Shown in pieces: positions 52,817 through 61,230 of a DNA stretch of 64,000 bases; within the stretch, counting starts at the first letter, position 1, and the number at the start of each line of letters is the position of its first letter. A program made the translations under genes and the position numbers. The DNA lies in contig NZ_CP028475.1 in assembly GCF_003047105.1 (NCBI RefSeq), forward strand, positions 124,001-188,000, in the 5' to 3' direction. This stretch comes from Celeribacter baekdonensis. Its GTDB lineage: Bacteria; Pseudomonadota; Alphaproteobacteria; Rhodobacterales; Rhodobacteraceae. The notes beneath the pieces are model-generated. The model was not told the DNA's origin. It saw nothing but the letters and a program-made list of their open reading frames with translations, and made no database searches.

Positions 52817-54598
52817 ATGGAGCTTTTTCAATTCAGCCCTATGACAGAGGCGGTGGTCGCACTTGTCGTGGTTGGTATTATGTTTGTGCTGTTTGTGCGC
52901 GAGATTTTTCCAACCGAAGTGGTCGCCATTACGGGGGCGGCCTTGATGATCGTTTTGGGCATTTTGCCCTATGACAAAGGTCTGGCCGTCCTCTCGAACC
53001 CGGCCCCTTGGACCATTGCGGCGATGTTTATCGTCATGGGCGCGATGGTGCGCACGGGCGCGCTGGAATGGTTCACCCGCCAAGCCGGAAGATATGCCGA
53101 AACCCACCCGCCGGTGGCGATTGCTTTGCTGTTGTTGGTGGTGGTGATCCTGTCAGCCTTTGTCGCCAACACGCCGGTGGTTGTGGTGATGATCCCGGTG
53201 TTCATCCAACTGTCTTCTAAGCTCGGGGTTCAGCCCTCTAAGTTGCTGATTCCCCTCAGCTATTGCGCCATTATGGGCGGGACAATCACGCTTTTGGGGA
53301 CCTCAACCAACCTGTTGGTCGATGGTGTGGCGCGCTCACAAGGCATGGCGCCGTTCACGATTTTCGAAGTCTCGATTTTAGGTCTGATCATCACCGCTTG
53401 GGGGTTGTTTTATCTTTTGGTCATCGGGCGGCATCTTTTGCCAAACCGCGACAGTTTGGCGGCGATGTTGTCCTCCGGGCGCTCCAAGATGAAATTTTTC
53501 ACCGAAGCCGTGGTGCCCCCCGACAGCAACTTGATTGGGCGCGAAGTCACAGGCGTGCAACTGTTTAAACGTGATGGCGTGCGTTTGATCGACGTCATTC
53601 GCGGCGACAAATCCTATCGCCATGAGTTGAACGGGTTTCAGCTTCAGGTCGGGGATCGCGTGGTGCTGCGCTCGCAGATCACCGAATTGCTCAGCCTGCA
53701 ACGCGACAAATCGCTCAAACGCGTCGATCAGGTTTCGACGGTGGAAACCACCACGATGGAGGTGCTGATTACGCCGGGTTGTAAAATGGTCGGGCGCTCG
53801 TTGTCCTCGATGCGTCTGCGCCGCCGCTATGGCGTCTATGCGCTTGCGGTGCATCGTCGCAACCAAAACCTAGGTCAGAACATCCAAGACCTCGTGGTGC
53901 GGGTGGGCGATACGCTTTTGCTTGAAGGTGCGCCTGCGGATATTCAACGTTTGGCCTCCGATATGGATATGGGCGACGTGTCCGTCCCGACCGAACGCGC
54001 CTATCACCGGTCGCACGCGCCGATTGCGCTGGTTGCGATGTTCTCCATCGTCTTTTTGGCGGCTCTCGGCGTTGCGCCGATTCTGATGTTGTCGGTGGTG
54101 GCCGTGGCGATTGTTTTGATCACCCGCTGCATTGATGCCGAAGAGGCATTCTCCTTTGTCGATGGGCGGCTTTTGGCGATGATCTTTTCGATGCTGGCCA
54201 TTGGTGCGGCCTTGGAGGCCTCGGGGGCGGTGCAACTGATCGTCACCGCCTTGACCCCGCATCTTTTGGGCTTGCCGATCTTTTTCGTGGTCTGGGCGAT
54301 CTATCTTTTGACCTCGCTGTTGACCGAACTTGTGTCCAACAATGCGGTCGCGGTGGTGATCACACCGATTGCCATCGGGTTGGGTCATTCGATGGGGATT
54401 GATCCGCGCGGGCTTGTCGTGGCGGTGATGGTGGCCGCGTCCGCGTCTTTTGCCACGCCGATCGGCTATCAAACCAACACCATGGTCTACGGTCCAGGCG
54501 GCTATAAATTCACCGATTACATGAAAATCGGTATCCCGTTGAACATCTCCATCGGGCTCTTGGCCTCTGCTGTGATCCCGTTCCTTTGGCCGATGTAG
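52817..54598 (+). CDS. SLC13-family permease with two TrkA-C domains
   Basis: A 593-residue transporter of the divalent-anion/Na symporter group (YfbS-like). Membrane helices 1-6 (about residues 10-195) contain SAFVANTPVVVVMIPVF and GGTITLLGTSTNLLVDG. A central pair of RCK-C/TrkA-C domains (about 205-385) follows: LIGREVTGVQLFKRDGVRLIDVIRG and MVGRSLSSMRLRRRYGVYALAV. The second half repeats SNNAVAVVITPIAIGLGHS. Substrate could be sulfate, phosphate or dicarboxylate; it is not determined. GAGG precedes the ATG. Confidence 0.9.
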   Translation: MELFQFSPMTEAVVALVVVGIMFVLFVREIFPTEVVAITGAALMIVLGILPYDKGLAVLSNPAPWTIAAMFIVMGAMVRTGALEWFTRQAGRYAETHPPVAIALLLLVVVILSAFVANTPVVVVMIPVFIQLSSKLGVQPSKLLIPLSYCAIMGGTITLLGTSTNLLVDGVARSQGMAPFTIFEVSILGLIITAWGLFYLLVIGRHLLPNRDSLAAMLSSGRSKMKFFTEAVVPPDSNLIGREVTGVQLFKRDGVRLIDVIRGDKSYRHELNGFQLQVGDRVVLRSQITELLSLQRDKSLKRVDQVSTVETTTMEVLITPGCKMVGRSLSSMRLRRRYGVYALAVHRRNQNLGQNIQDLVVRVGDTLLLEGAPADIQRLASDMDMGDVSVPTERAYHRSHAPIALVAMFSIVFLAALGVAPILMLSVVAVAIVLITRCIDAEEAFSFVDGRLLAMIFSMLAIGAALEASGAVQLIVTALTPHLLGLPIFFVVWAIYLLTSLLTELVSNNAVAVVITPIAIGLGHSMGIDPRGLVVAVMVAASASFATPIGYQTNTMVYGPGGYKFTDYMKIGIPLNISIGLLASAVIPFLWPM

Positions 54599-54722
54599 GG
54601 CGAATTCTTTTGAATTTGCCCGCTTTCCCGCCATTGAGCCCTGCGCGTGATCTTGCGGGCGGGGGGTGGATCGCCTATAGAGACGCGAATGCTGACTTAA
54701 TTGAATTTGCGGAGGTGCCTCA

Positions 54723-55463
54723 ATGGCAGGCCATTCTAAATGGGCAAACATCCAGCACCGTAAAGGGCGCCAGGATGCGGTGCGGTCCAAACTGTTTTCC
54801 AAACTCGCCAAGGAAATCACCGTGGCGGCGAAAATGGGCGACCCCGACCCGGAGAAAAACCCGCGTCTGCGTCTGGCGGTGAAGACGGCGAAAACGGCGT
54901 CTTGTCCGAAAGACGTGATTGATCGCGCGATCAAAAAGGCCATGGGCGGCGATGCGGAGAACTATGACGAAATCCGCTATGAGGGCTACGGCCCCTCGGG
55001 CATCGCCTTTATCGTCGAAACCATGACCGACAACGTCAACCGCACCGCCTCCAACGTGCGCTCCTATTTCACCAAAGCGGGTGGCAATTTGGGCACCTCT
55101 GGCTCGGTGTCCTTCATGTTCGACCGTGTTGGTGAAATCACTTATGATGCCTCTGCGGGGGATGCCGACACGGTGATGATGGCCGCGATTGAAGCGGGCG
55201 CTGAGGATGTGGAATCGGATGAGGATGGTCACTGGATCTACACGGCAGATAGCGATCTGTCGGCGGTTTCGGATGCTTTGGAGGCCGTTTTGGGCGAATC
55301 CAAAGAGGCCAAACTGATCTGGAAACCGCAGAACCGCACCGAGGTCGATCTTGAGGCGGCGCAAAAGCTGATGCGCCTGCTTGAGACCATCGAAGACGAT
55401 GATGATGTGCAATCTGTGACGGCCAACTTTGACGTGCCGGACGATGTTGCCGCGCAGCTTTAA
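54723..55463 (+). CDS. yebC: YebC/PmpR-family protein
   Basis: A 246-residue YebC-family member: [19 protein letters not shown], then [45 protein letters not shown] and [19 protein letters not shown]. The family acts as DNA-binding regulator and, for some members, as a translation factor for proline stretches. GGAGG lies before the ATG and a terminator follows. Confidence 0.95.
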   Translation: MAGHSKWANIQHRKGRQDAVRSKLFSKLAKEITVAAKMGDPDPEKNPRLRLAVKTAKTASCPKDVIDRAIKKAMGGDAENYDEIRYEGYGPSGIAFIVETMTDNVNRTASNVRSYFTKAGGNLGTSGSVSFMFDRVGEITYDASAGDADTVMMAAIEAGAEDVESDEDGHWIYTADSDLSAVSDALEAVLGESKEAKLIWKPQNRTEVDLEAAQKLMRLLETIEDDDDVQSVTANFDVPDDVAAQL

Positions 55464-55484
55464 TTGCTGATGCGACAGGTTTTG

Positions 55485-55512
55485 AAAGCCCCCGCTATGT
55501 TGCGGGGGTTTT
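55485..55512. terminator. Bidirectional terminator between yebC and argP
   Basis: GCCCCCGC pairs with the GCGGGGG arm around a TATGTT-type loop, with AAA on one side and TTTTA on the other. It also overlaps the end of the convergent argP gene. Confidence 0.8.
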
Positions 55513-56403
55513 AGTTTGGATCAGCTGAGATTTGGCCGCCGCCACAATCGCCTGTGTCACGGGCGCAAGCACCGCCGCGTTCAACCGCGAAACATGCCAA
55601 AACAGCGCAATGTCGACGGGCTCGGGCGAAAGGCGCTGTAAGGCCCCTGAGGCCAGATGCGGCGCCAAAAGAGCCGCAGGGTTCAGCCCCCAACCCAATC
55701 CCAACACAGCCGCATCGACAAAGCCATGGGTGGAGGGGATGCGATGCGCGGGCAGGGACAGGCGTTGTCCGGTCAACCGTGTGGCCCAAATGTCCTGAAG
55801 CCGATCCTTTTCATTATAGATCAAAGAGGGGGCGTTGGTGAGCGCTGCGGCGGTGATCCCGGTCGGGAGGTGGCGTGCGATAAAGTCGGGAGAAGCCACC
55901 GCCTCATAACGCAGCACGCCGAGCGGATGGATGTCACAGCCCGCGACAGCCGTGGCCCGCGCCGACACGGCCCCGCTGACGTCACCACGCTTGAGGGCCT
56001 CGGCGGAATGATCCTGATCGTCGATCTCCAGTTGGAACAACAGCCCGTCCTGCACCGCAAGCGCCATCGCCGTACAAAACCATGTGGCGAGACTGTCGGC
56101 ATTGACCGCAATGCGCAGAGGCCGCCGGGTCGCACGCGCGTCCTGCCCCAGATCGCGGCTCAGTTGTGCCTCTAACAGGCCAACATCCTCCATATGCCGT
56201 GCCAGGCGGCGTCCGGTTTCTGTCCCGGTACAGGGCGCGCCGCGCAGCACCAAAGGCGTGCCCATCCGGTCTTCAAGCGCCTTGATCCGTTGGGAAATCG
56301 CCGAGGGGGTGACGTGCAGCGCATGGGCGGCGGCCTCAAAGCTGCCGCTGCGCAGAACATGGGTGAGGGCGGTAAGGGCAGGGTAATCGGATGAGATAAG
56401 CAT
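55495..56403 (-). CDS. argP: ArgP-type LysR-family regulator
   Basis: A 302-residue LTTR. HTH: LTALTHVLRSGSFEAAAHALHVTPSAISQRIKALEDRMG near residues 8-48. The ArgP-like RGAPCTGTETGRRLARHMED follows. It is divergent from a LysE/ArgO exporter gene with an 85-base gap, the arrangement in which ArgP activates argO in response to arginine and is poised by lysine. The gap contains AT-rich sequence suited to an LTTR site. Confidence 0.88.
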   Translation of the reverse strand: MLISSDYPALTALTHVLRSGSFEAAAHALHVTPSAISQRIKALEDRMGTPLVLRGAPCTGTETGRRLARHMEDVGLLEAQLSRDLGQDARATRRPLRIAVNADSLATWFCTAMALAVQDGLLFQLEIDDQDHSAEALKRGDVSGAVSARATAVAGCDIHPLGVLRYEAVASPDFIARHLPTGITAAALTNAPSLIYNEKDRLQDIWATRLTGQRLSLPAHRIPSTHGFVDAAVLGLGWGLNPAALLAPHLASGALQRLSPEPVDIALFWHVSRLNAAVLAPVTQAIVAAAKSQLIQTKTPAT

Positions 56404-56488
56404 AACTAATCTTGGAGAAGTACCTTTAATTTGTCTAACTTAAATTTTGCCCCTATTCGAAAGCGACAGATCCATTGGAGCGCTGACC

Positions 56489-57103
56489 ATGCCACCCGAT
56501 TTTCCCGTTTTCCTCACCGGCTTTCTCACCGGGCTCAGTCTGATTGTCGCCATCGGCGCGCAAAACGCCTTTGTGCTGCGCCAAGGCATCCGCCGGGCCC
56601 ATGTGGTGCCGATCGTGTTGGTCTGCGCGCTCTCGGATGCGGCCTTGATCTCGGTCGGCGTGTTTGCCTCGGCGCAGGTCTCCGTGGCCTTTCCGCAATT
56701 TCTGCCGCTGATGCGCTGGGGCGGAGCGGCGTTTTTGACCCTTTATGGCGCAAAGGCGGCCTGGGCTGCGATCAAGGGCGGCGGGCATCTTGAGGCGGCA
56801 ACGGGCGGGGCAGGGTCTTTGATTGGGGCTGTGAGCACGGCGCTGGCGCTGACCTGGCTGAACCCGCATGTCTATCTCGACACCGTGGTGCTTTTGGGGG
56901 CTGTGTCGGCGCGATTTGCGGGCGCGGAGGAGGCCTTTGCCATCGGCGCGATCACCGCATCTTTCGCCTTCTTTTTCGCGCTTGGGTTCGGGGCGCGGTT
57001 TTTGGCACCGATCTTTGCCCGCGACATCTCATGGCGTGTGTTGGACGCGTTGATCGCCGGTGTCATGTGGACAATTGCCATCAGCCTTGTGCGCGGCGGC
57101 TGA
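56489..57103 (+). CDS. argO: LysE/ArgO-family basic amino acid exporter
   Basis: A 204-residue exporter with six helices: FLTGFLTGLSLIVAIGAQNAFVLRQGIRR at the N-terminus (the LysE signature), GGAAFLTLYGAKAAWAAI, and AVSTALALTWLNPHVYLDTVVLLG, with the Asn-Pro-His-x-x-x-Asp motif. It exports arginine or lysine. The divergent argP next to it supports the assignment. The start MPPDFPVF is at 56489. Confidence 0.9.
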   Translation: MPPDFPVFLTGFLTGLSLIVAIGAQNAFVLRQGIRRAHVVPIVLVCALSDAALISVGVFASAQVSVAFPQFLPLMRWGGAAFLTLYGAKAAWAAIKGGGHLEAATGGAGSLIGAVSTALALTWLNPHVYLDTVVLLGAVSARFAGAEEAFAIGAITASFAFFFALGFGARFLAPIFARDISWRVLDALIAGVMWTIAISLVRGG

Positions 57104-57139
57104 ATTGCCATTCCCGACAAATCCCGCGAGTGTCGCGCC

Positions 57140-58039
57140 ATGATACAGATCAGCAAACCCGTTCAGGGCATCTTGTGGATGCTTTTGACCACGTTGAACT
57201 TCGTGATGGTCAACGTCTTGGTCAAATATGTCGGCAGTGGGCTTCCTATTTTGGAATCGGCATTCTTGCGGTTCCTTTTGGGGCTGGTGTTCCTGATCCC
57301 GGCGCTGAAATCGGTGGCCAAGGTCCAGTTCACGCCACGGCTGTGGAAACTCACCTTTGGCCGCGCGTTGTTTCACGCTCTTGCTATGACCTGTTGGTTT
57401 TTTGCCATGACCAAAATCCCGATGGGCGAAGTCACGGCGATGAATTTTATGAACCCGATCTATGTCTCGATCGGCGCGGTGATGTTGTTTGGCGAACGCA
57501 TTGCTTTGCCGCGCATCTTGGCATTGGTGGTGGCGTTCTTGGGCGGGTTGGTGATCCTCAGGCCGGGCTTTCGCGAGATCGACCCCGGCCATTTGGCGAT
57601 GATCGTCTCCGCCATCGCCTTTGCCGGCTCCTATCTGATCGCCGGCCAATTGACCCGCGAATTGCCCGCCTCTGTCGTGGTGTTTTTGATGTCCGTGACC
57701 GTGCCTCTGGTGATCGCGCCTTTTGCTGTTTTGCATTGGCAAACGCCGACGCTGCACGAGGTGGTCTTGTTGTTTTTCACCGCTGCCTTCGCCACATTTG
57801 GCCATTATTCGATGACCCGCGCTTTTTCTTGTGCGCCGCAATCGGTGGTGCAGCCGGTGGTGTTTATCCAACTGATCTGGTCGGTCAGCCTTGGGATGCT
57901 GTTGTTTGGTGAGGCGTTTGACCCGTTTGTGATTTTGGGCGGGGCGATGATCATTGGCGCGGTGTCCTTTATCACATGGCGGGAAGCGCGGGCGAAACGC
58001 TCTGCGCGTGTCGCGGCGGCGATGAGTGAGAAACTGTGA
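57140..58039 (+). CDS. EamA-family (DMT) transporter
   Basis: A 299-residue ten-helix transporter with two EamA repeats: QGILWMLLTTLNFVMVNVLVKYVG then FLRFLLGLVFLIPAL, and GEVTAMNFMNPIYVSIGAVMLFGE, later YSMTRAFSCAPQSVVQPVVFIQLIW. It starts 36 bases after the argO stop and may be in the same transcript. Substrate unknown. Confidence 0.88.
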   Translation: MIQISKPVQGILWMLLTTLNFVMVNVLVKYVGSGLPILESAFLRFLLGLVFLIPALKSVAKVQFTPRLWKLTFGRALFHALAMTCWFFAMTKIPMGEVTAMNFMNPIYVSIGAVMLFGERIALPRILALVVAFLGGLVILRPGFREIDPGHLAMIVSAIAFAGSYLIAGQLTRELPASVVVFLMSVTVPLVIAPFAVLHWQTPTLHEVVLLFFTAAFATFGHYSMTRAFSCAPQSVVQPVVFIQLIWSVSLGMLLFGEAFDPFVILGGAMIIGAVSFITWREARAKRSARVAAAMSEKL

Positions 58040-58045
58040 ATTTTG

Positions 58046-58059
58046 TTGATCTTGGTCAA
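58046..58059. promoter_or_regulatory. FNR/FnrL-like box upstream of the DUF465 gene
   Basis: TTGATCTTGGTCAA matches the FNR consensus TTGAT-N4-ATCAA with one change. It lies 65 bases before the DUF465 ATG. Inference from motif only. Confidence 0.5.
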
Positions 58060-58123
58060 TGTGACGGGCGGTTGATCCGTCCAAACTGACACCAATTCAG
58101 GACGCAGACATAAGGAGAAGCGC

Positions 58124-58366
58124 ATGTCCAATACGCCACACCAATTGATCACAGATTTCCCAGATCTTGCGGATAAGATTTCCGCGCTGAAGTTGGAAGA
58201 CACCCATTTTTCCCGTCTGATGGACGCGTATAATGAGTTGAATGATCAGGTGCATTTGGCCGAAAGCGATATCAATCCGATGGAAGATTTGGCTTTGACC
58301 GAGCTGCGCAAAAAACGGATGGCATTGAAAGATGAGCTTTATGGGATTTTGACCGCTCCGGCGTGA
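58124..58366 (+). CDS. YdcH-family (DUF465) small protein
   Basis: An 80-residue helical-hairpin protein: HQLITDFPDLADKISALK, then HFSRLMDAYNELNDQVHLAES and ELRKKRMALKDELYGILT, all typical of DUF465. These proteins form coiled coils and often respond to oxygen or stress; the role is unknown. AAGGAG is before the ATG. A possible FNR box lies upstream. Confidence 0.88.
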   Translation: MSNTPHQLITDFPDLADKISALKLEDTHFSRLMDAYNELNDQVHLAESDINPMEDLALTELRKKRMALKDELYGILTAPA

Positions 58367-58410
58367 GGTTTGCCTCTTTTGAGGGGGTGAAATCCAGTAA
58401 AAAAGCGAGC

Positions 58411-58441
58411 AGGGCGCGTTAACCGAGAAGGGACGCGCCCT
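58411..58441 (+). terminator. Hairpin between the DUF465 and nuclease genes
   Basis: AGGGCGCG pairs with CGCGCCCT around a 15-base loop, followed by CTTGT. The T run is weak. Confidence 0.5.
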
Positions 58442-58477
58442 CTTGTATTGGGAGAACAAATCATGCACAATTAGTGT

Positions 58478-59293
58478 GTGAGGTTGGGTAAAATACCATA
58501 TGTTGCGGCTCTTTGGGTCGCATTGGGGCTTGGATTCGCCCTGATTCCCCCGAAAACAGCGCAGGCTGTGGGGGAGAGGACCGCTATTGAGGCCCAGACG
58601 GGCGGGCAAGCCGATAAAGCCCGACAAATTGCCTCAAATGCCCCCCAAAAAGTCGCGCAAACATTCGACCAGTCCGGATTAATTCATAGCAAAAGCCTCC
58701 GCGTCGTCGATGGTGACACGGTGGTCTTGGGCACAGTGCGCATCCGCCTGTTTGGCATTGATGCGCCTGAGCTGTCACAGAGCTGTAGCGACATCCAAGG
58801 CGCGTCTTGGGGGTGCGGTGCATGGTCGAAAGCGGTGTTGGAACGGCTGGCGCAACCCGGCCTGTCCTGCGCGCCGAAAGACACCGACAGATACGGGCGC
58901 ACGGTGGCTGTTTGCTATGACGCAACGGGCGTGGATGTGAACGCCGAAATGGTCGCGGCGGGGGCGGCCTATGCTTACGTCAAATACGCCAAAGATTATG
59001 TTGAAACCGAAGCGTATGCGCGCGCCGGTGGCATTGGTTTGTGGCGTGCGGCGGTGACTCCGCCTGCCCAATATCGGGCTGACAAACGCGCCACACAGGT
59101 TGCGTCAAAGCCGGTTCAAACCCATCCAGAGGGCTGCGCGATCAAAGGCAATATCTCGAAATCCGGCAAACTCTACCATCTGCCCGGCGGGCGCTGGTAC
59201 GAGGGCACACGGATTTCTCCCGCCTCTGGCGAGCGTTGGTTTTGTTCGGAAGGCGACGCACAGGCCGCCGGATGGCGCCGCGCACAGGGCTGA
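58478..59293 (+). CDS. Secreted thermonuclease-family (SNase) protein
   Basis: A 271-residue exported nuclease. A signal-like segment ([22 protein letters not shown]) is followed by the SNase fold: [27 protein letters not shown] (near residue 76), [10 protein letters not shown] with the catalytic Arg, and [24 protein letters not shown]-terminal segment ([17 protein letters not shown]) resembles the short SLT/nuclease-associated repeat. The start is unclear: GTG at 58478 has no close ribosome site, while an ATG at 58463 in frame has GGAG but is cut by TAG at codon 4. Confidence 0.85.
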   Translation: MRLGKIPYVAALWVALGLGFALIPPKTAQAVGERTAIEAQTGGQADKARQIASNAPQKVAQTFDQSGLIHSKSLRVVDGDTVVLGTVRIRLFGIDAPELSQSCSDIQGASWGCGAWSKAVLERLAQPGLSCAPKDTDRYGRTVAVCYDATGVDVNAEMVAAGAAYAYVKYAKDYVETEAYARAGGIGLWRAAVTPPAQYRADKRATQVASKPVQTHPEGCAIKGNISKSGKLYHLPGGRWYEGTRISPASGERWFCSEGDAQAAGWRRAQG

Positions 59294-59366
59294 TCCGCGT
59301 CAAAGCGCGACAAAGCCGTTTACCCCCTTGCATGCCCCGAATTTTTCGCCTAAACGCCTCTGCACC

Positions 59367-59442
<76 letters not shown>

Positions 59443-59503
59443 TTTCCCTTATCCTGCGAAATCTGCGGAATGCGCTTGCAATGCAAGGTGTGCGCCTGTC
59501 TTA

Positions 59504-59821
59504 ATGACCGTGAAAGGCCTATGGTCTCTCAATATGCGGAAGGTGGATGTGCGGATTGTCGAAGAAATACGGATCAGGAACCAGGCCAGCAAGGGCGGTG
59601 TGGTGAAGGCCATACTGATTTGTGCAGGCTTAGAGATATTTCTTCTCTATTTGGCGGTCTATGAGCCCCAGTGGTGGAGGGAGGATCGCCGTTATCTTCC
59701 CTATCTTGCACATGTCTTGGCTGGCCTCATGCCATTTGTCTGTGTTTGGGGCGTCTGGACCGCTCCAACAACGCGGGAAGCGTTCGAAAAGAGGCTTGAG
59801 GAAAGACGGCGCAGAAAGTGA
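59504..59821 (+). CDS. Small two-TM protein, unknown
   Basis: A 105-residue frame I do not recognise. A charged N-terminal part (VDVRIVEEIRIRNQASKGG) leads to hydrophobic segments at about 33-52 and 66-87, then a charged tail (EAFEKRLEERRRRK). The layout is that of a small membrane protein. The ribosome site is weak; ATG at 59534 is an alternative start. It lies between tRNA genes, a common site for acquired genes. Confidence 0.45.
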   Translation: MTVKGLWSLNMRKVDVRIVEEIRIRNQASKGGVVKAILICAGLEIFLLYLAVYEPQWWREDRRYLPYLAHVLAGLMPFVCVWGVWTAPTTREAFEKRLEERRRRK

Positions 59822-60001
59822 AACGCGCGTCGGGCAAGAGGGGGGGCTTGCCGGGGCGGAGATGGACTTGGGGGCGCAGTTTTGCCGGTTTAAAGTTTTT
59901 TCTCGCCCCCGACACTTTTTCGCGATTCCCCGCTTGACGAGGGCGCGTACCGGCCATAGAACGCCCCTCACGTTCGGGGCTTGGCCCCGGTCGGGTAGCG
60001 G

Positions 60002-60078
60002 GCGGTTGTAGCTCAGATGGTTAGAGTACCGGCCTGTCACGCCGGGGGTCGCGGGTTCGAGCCCCGTCAACCGCGCCA
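60002..60078 (+). tRNA. tRNA-Asp (anticodon GTC), copy 1
   Basis: Acceptor GCGGTTG/CAACCGC. The anticodon loop holds GTC in CCGGCCTGTCACGCCGG. T-arm GCGGGTTCGAGCCCCGT and CCA end are encoded. The 180 bases before it hold no gene I can support. Confidence 0.96.
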
Positions 60079-60148
60079 CGCTACCACACCGGAAACGGCA
60101 CGCGTCTGAAAGGGCGCATTGGAAAGACCTTGCCTCTTTTGGCAATGC

Positions 60149-60225
60149 GCGGTTGTAGCTCAGCTGGTTAGAGTACCGGCCTGTCACGCCGGGGGTCGCG
60201 GGTTCGAGCCCCGTCAACCGCGCCA
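60149..60225 (+). tRNA. tRNA-Asp (anticodon GTC), copy 2
   Basis: Identical to copy 1 except one D-loop base (CAGCTGG instead of CAGATGG). It lies 70 bases downstream of copy 1. A perfect inverted repeat GCGCATTG/CAATGCGC flanks the spacer and touches its 5-prime end. Confidence 0.96.
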
Positions 60226-60373
60226 CTTTCTTTCTCAATACACCTTCAGCTTTCTCACTTTGAGAACCATGATGTTCTCTCATACCTGTTACCTTTGACC
60301 CTCTTGCGCTTTTGCGCCTGCCCCCTCAGCATGGCCTTTCGCACACCGTACGCCGCGCACTAGGGAGGCACTC

Positions 60374-61225
60374 ATGGGCCGTATCGACGTCAAAACCTCG
60401 GGCCTCTTGCTGCTCACGCTCATCGCCTTTGCGGGCAATTCGCTTTTGACCCGTGCCGCGCTGTCGGACCCGGCGCATGCGACAAGTGGCAGCGCCATAG
60501 CATTTGCGGCCGTGCGGTTGATGTCTGGGGCGGTGGTTTTGGCTGGTTTGGCAACGTGGCGCCATCAGCCTCTGCGCCCAAGCCGGTCCGATCTGCCGAC
60601 CATTTTCGCATTGTTCGCCTATGCCGCCGCGTTTTCGCTCGCCTATGTCTCGATGTCGGCGGCCAGCGGCGCGTTGATCCTGTTTGCGATGGTTCAAGTC
60701 ACCATGTTGGCGTTGGGCTATCTGCGGGGCCACCGGATCGGGGGCTGGGCGATTTTGGGCGTTGTGATTGCCTTGTCGGGGCTGGCGTGGCTGCTGTTTC
60801 CGGGCTTGACCGCCCCGCCTTTGGGCGCGGCGCTTTTGATGGCACTCGCGGGGGCGGCTTGGGGCGTTTATAGCCTGCTTGGGCGCGGGGCCTCGGCGCC
60901 ACTGGCGCGCACGGCGCGTAATTTTATCGGTACGGCACCCTTGGCGCTGATCGCGTTTTTCCTTAGCCCAATGGCCTCGGCGCTCACCGGGTTTGGCTGG
61001 CTCATGGCGCTCACCTCCGGCGCTGTGACCTCGGCGTTGGGCTATGCACTCTGGTATGCGGTGCTGCCGCGGCTCTCGCCGTCCTTGGCCGCAAGTGCAC
61101 AGCTTTCAGTGCCCGTCATCACCGCATTTGCAGGCGCGCTCTTGCTCGGGGAACCCATGGGAATGCGGTTGGTGATGGCCTCTGGATTGATCTTGGGCGG
61201 GGTCTGGCTGAGCGCGCGCGGCTGA
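60374..61225 (+). CDS. EamA-family (DMT) transporter
   Basis: A 283-residue ten-helix transporter: LLLLTLIAFAGNSLLTRAAL at the start, then AVRLMSGAVVLAGLATW, ALLMALAGAAWGVYSLLGRGA in the second repeat, and SAQLSVPVITAFAGALLLGEPM near the end. GGGAGG precedes the ATG. It ends 5 bases before the convergent regulator gene. Substrate unknown. Confidence 0.88.
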   Translation: MGRIDVKTSGLLLLTLIAFAGNSLLTRAALSDPAHATSGSAIAFAAVRLMSGAVVLAGLATWRHQPLRPSRSDLPTIFALFAYAAAFSLAYVSMSAASGALILFAMVQVTMLALGYLRGHRIGGWAILGVVIALSGLAWLLFPGLTAPPLGAALLMALAGAAWGVYSLLGRGASAPLARTARNFIGTAPLALIAFFLSPMASALTGFGWLMALTSGAVTSALGYALWYAVLPRLSPSLAASAQLSVPVITAFAGALLLGEPMGMRLVMASGLILGGVWLSARG

Positions 61226-61230
61226 TGGTC

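Noticed and set aside
59822..60001. Possible gene between the small membrane protein and tRNA-Asp
   Set aside because: No frame with a ribosome site or plausible composition.
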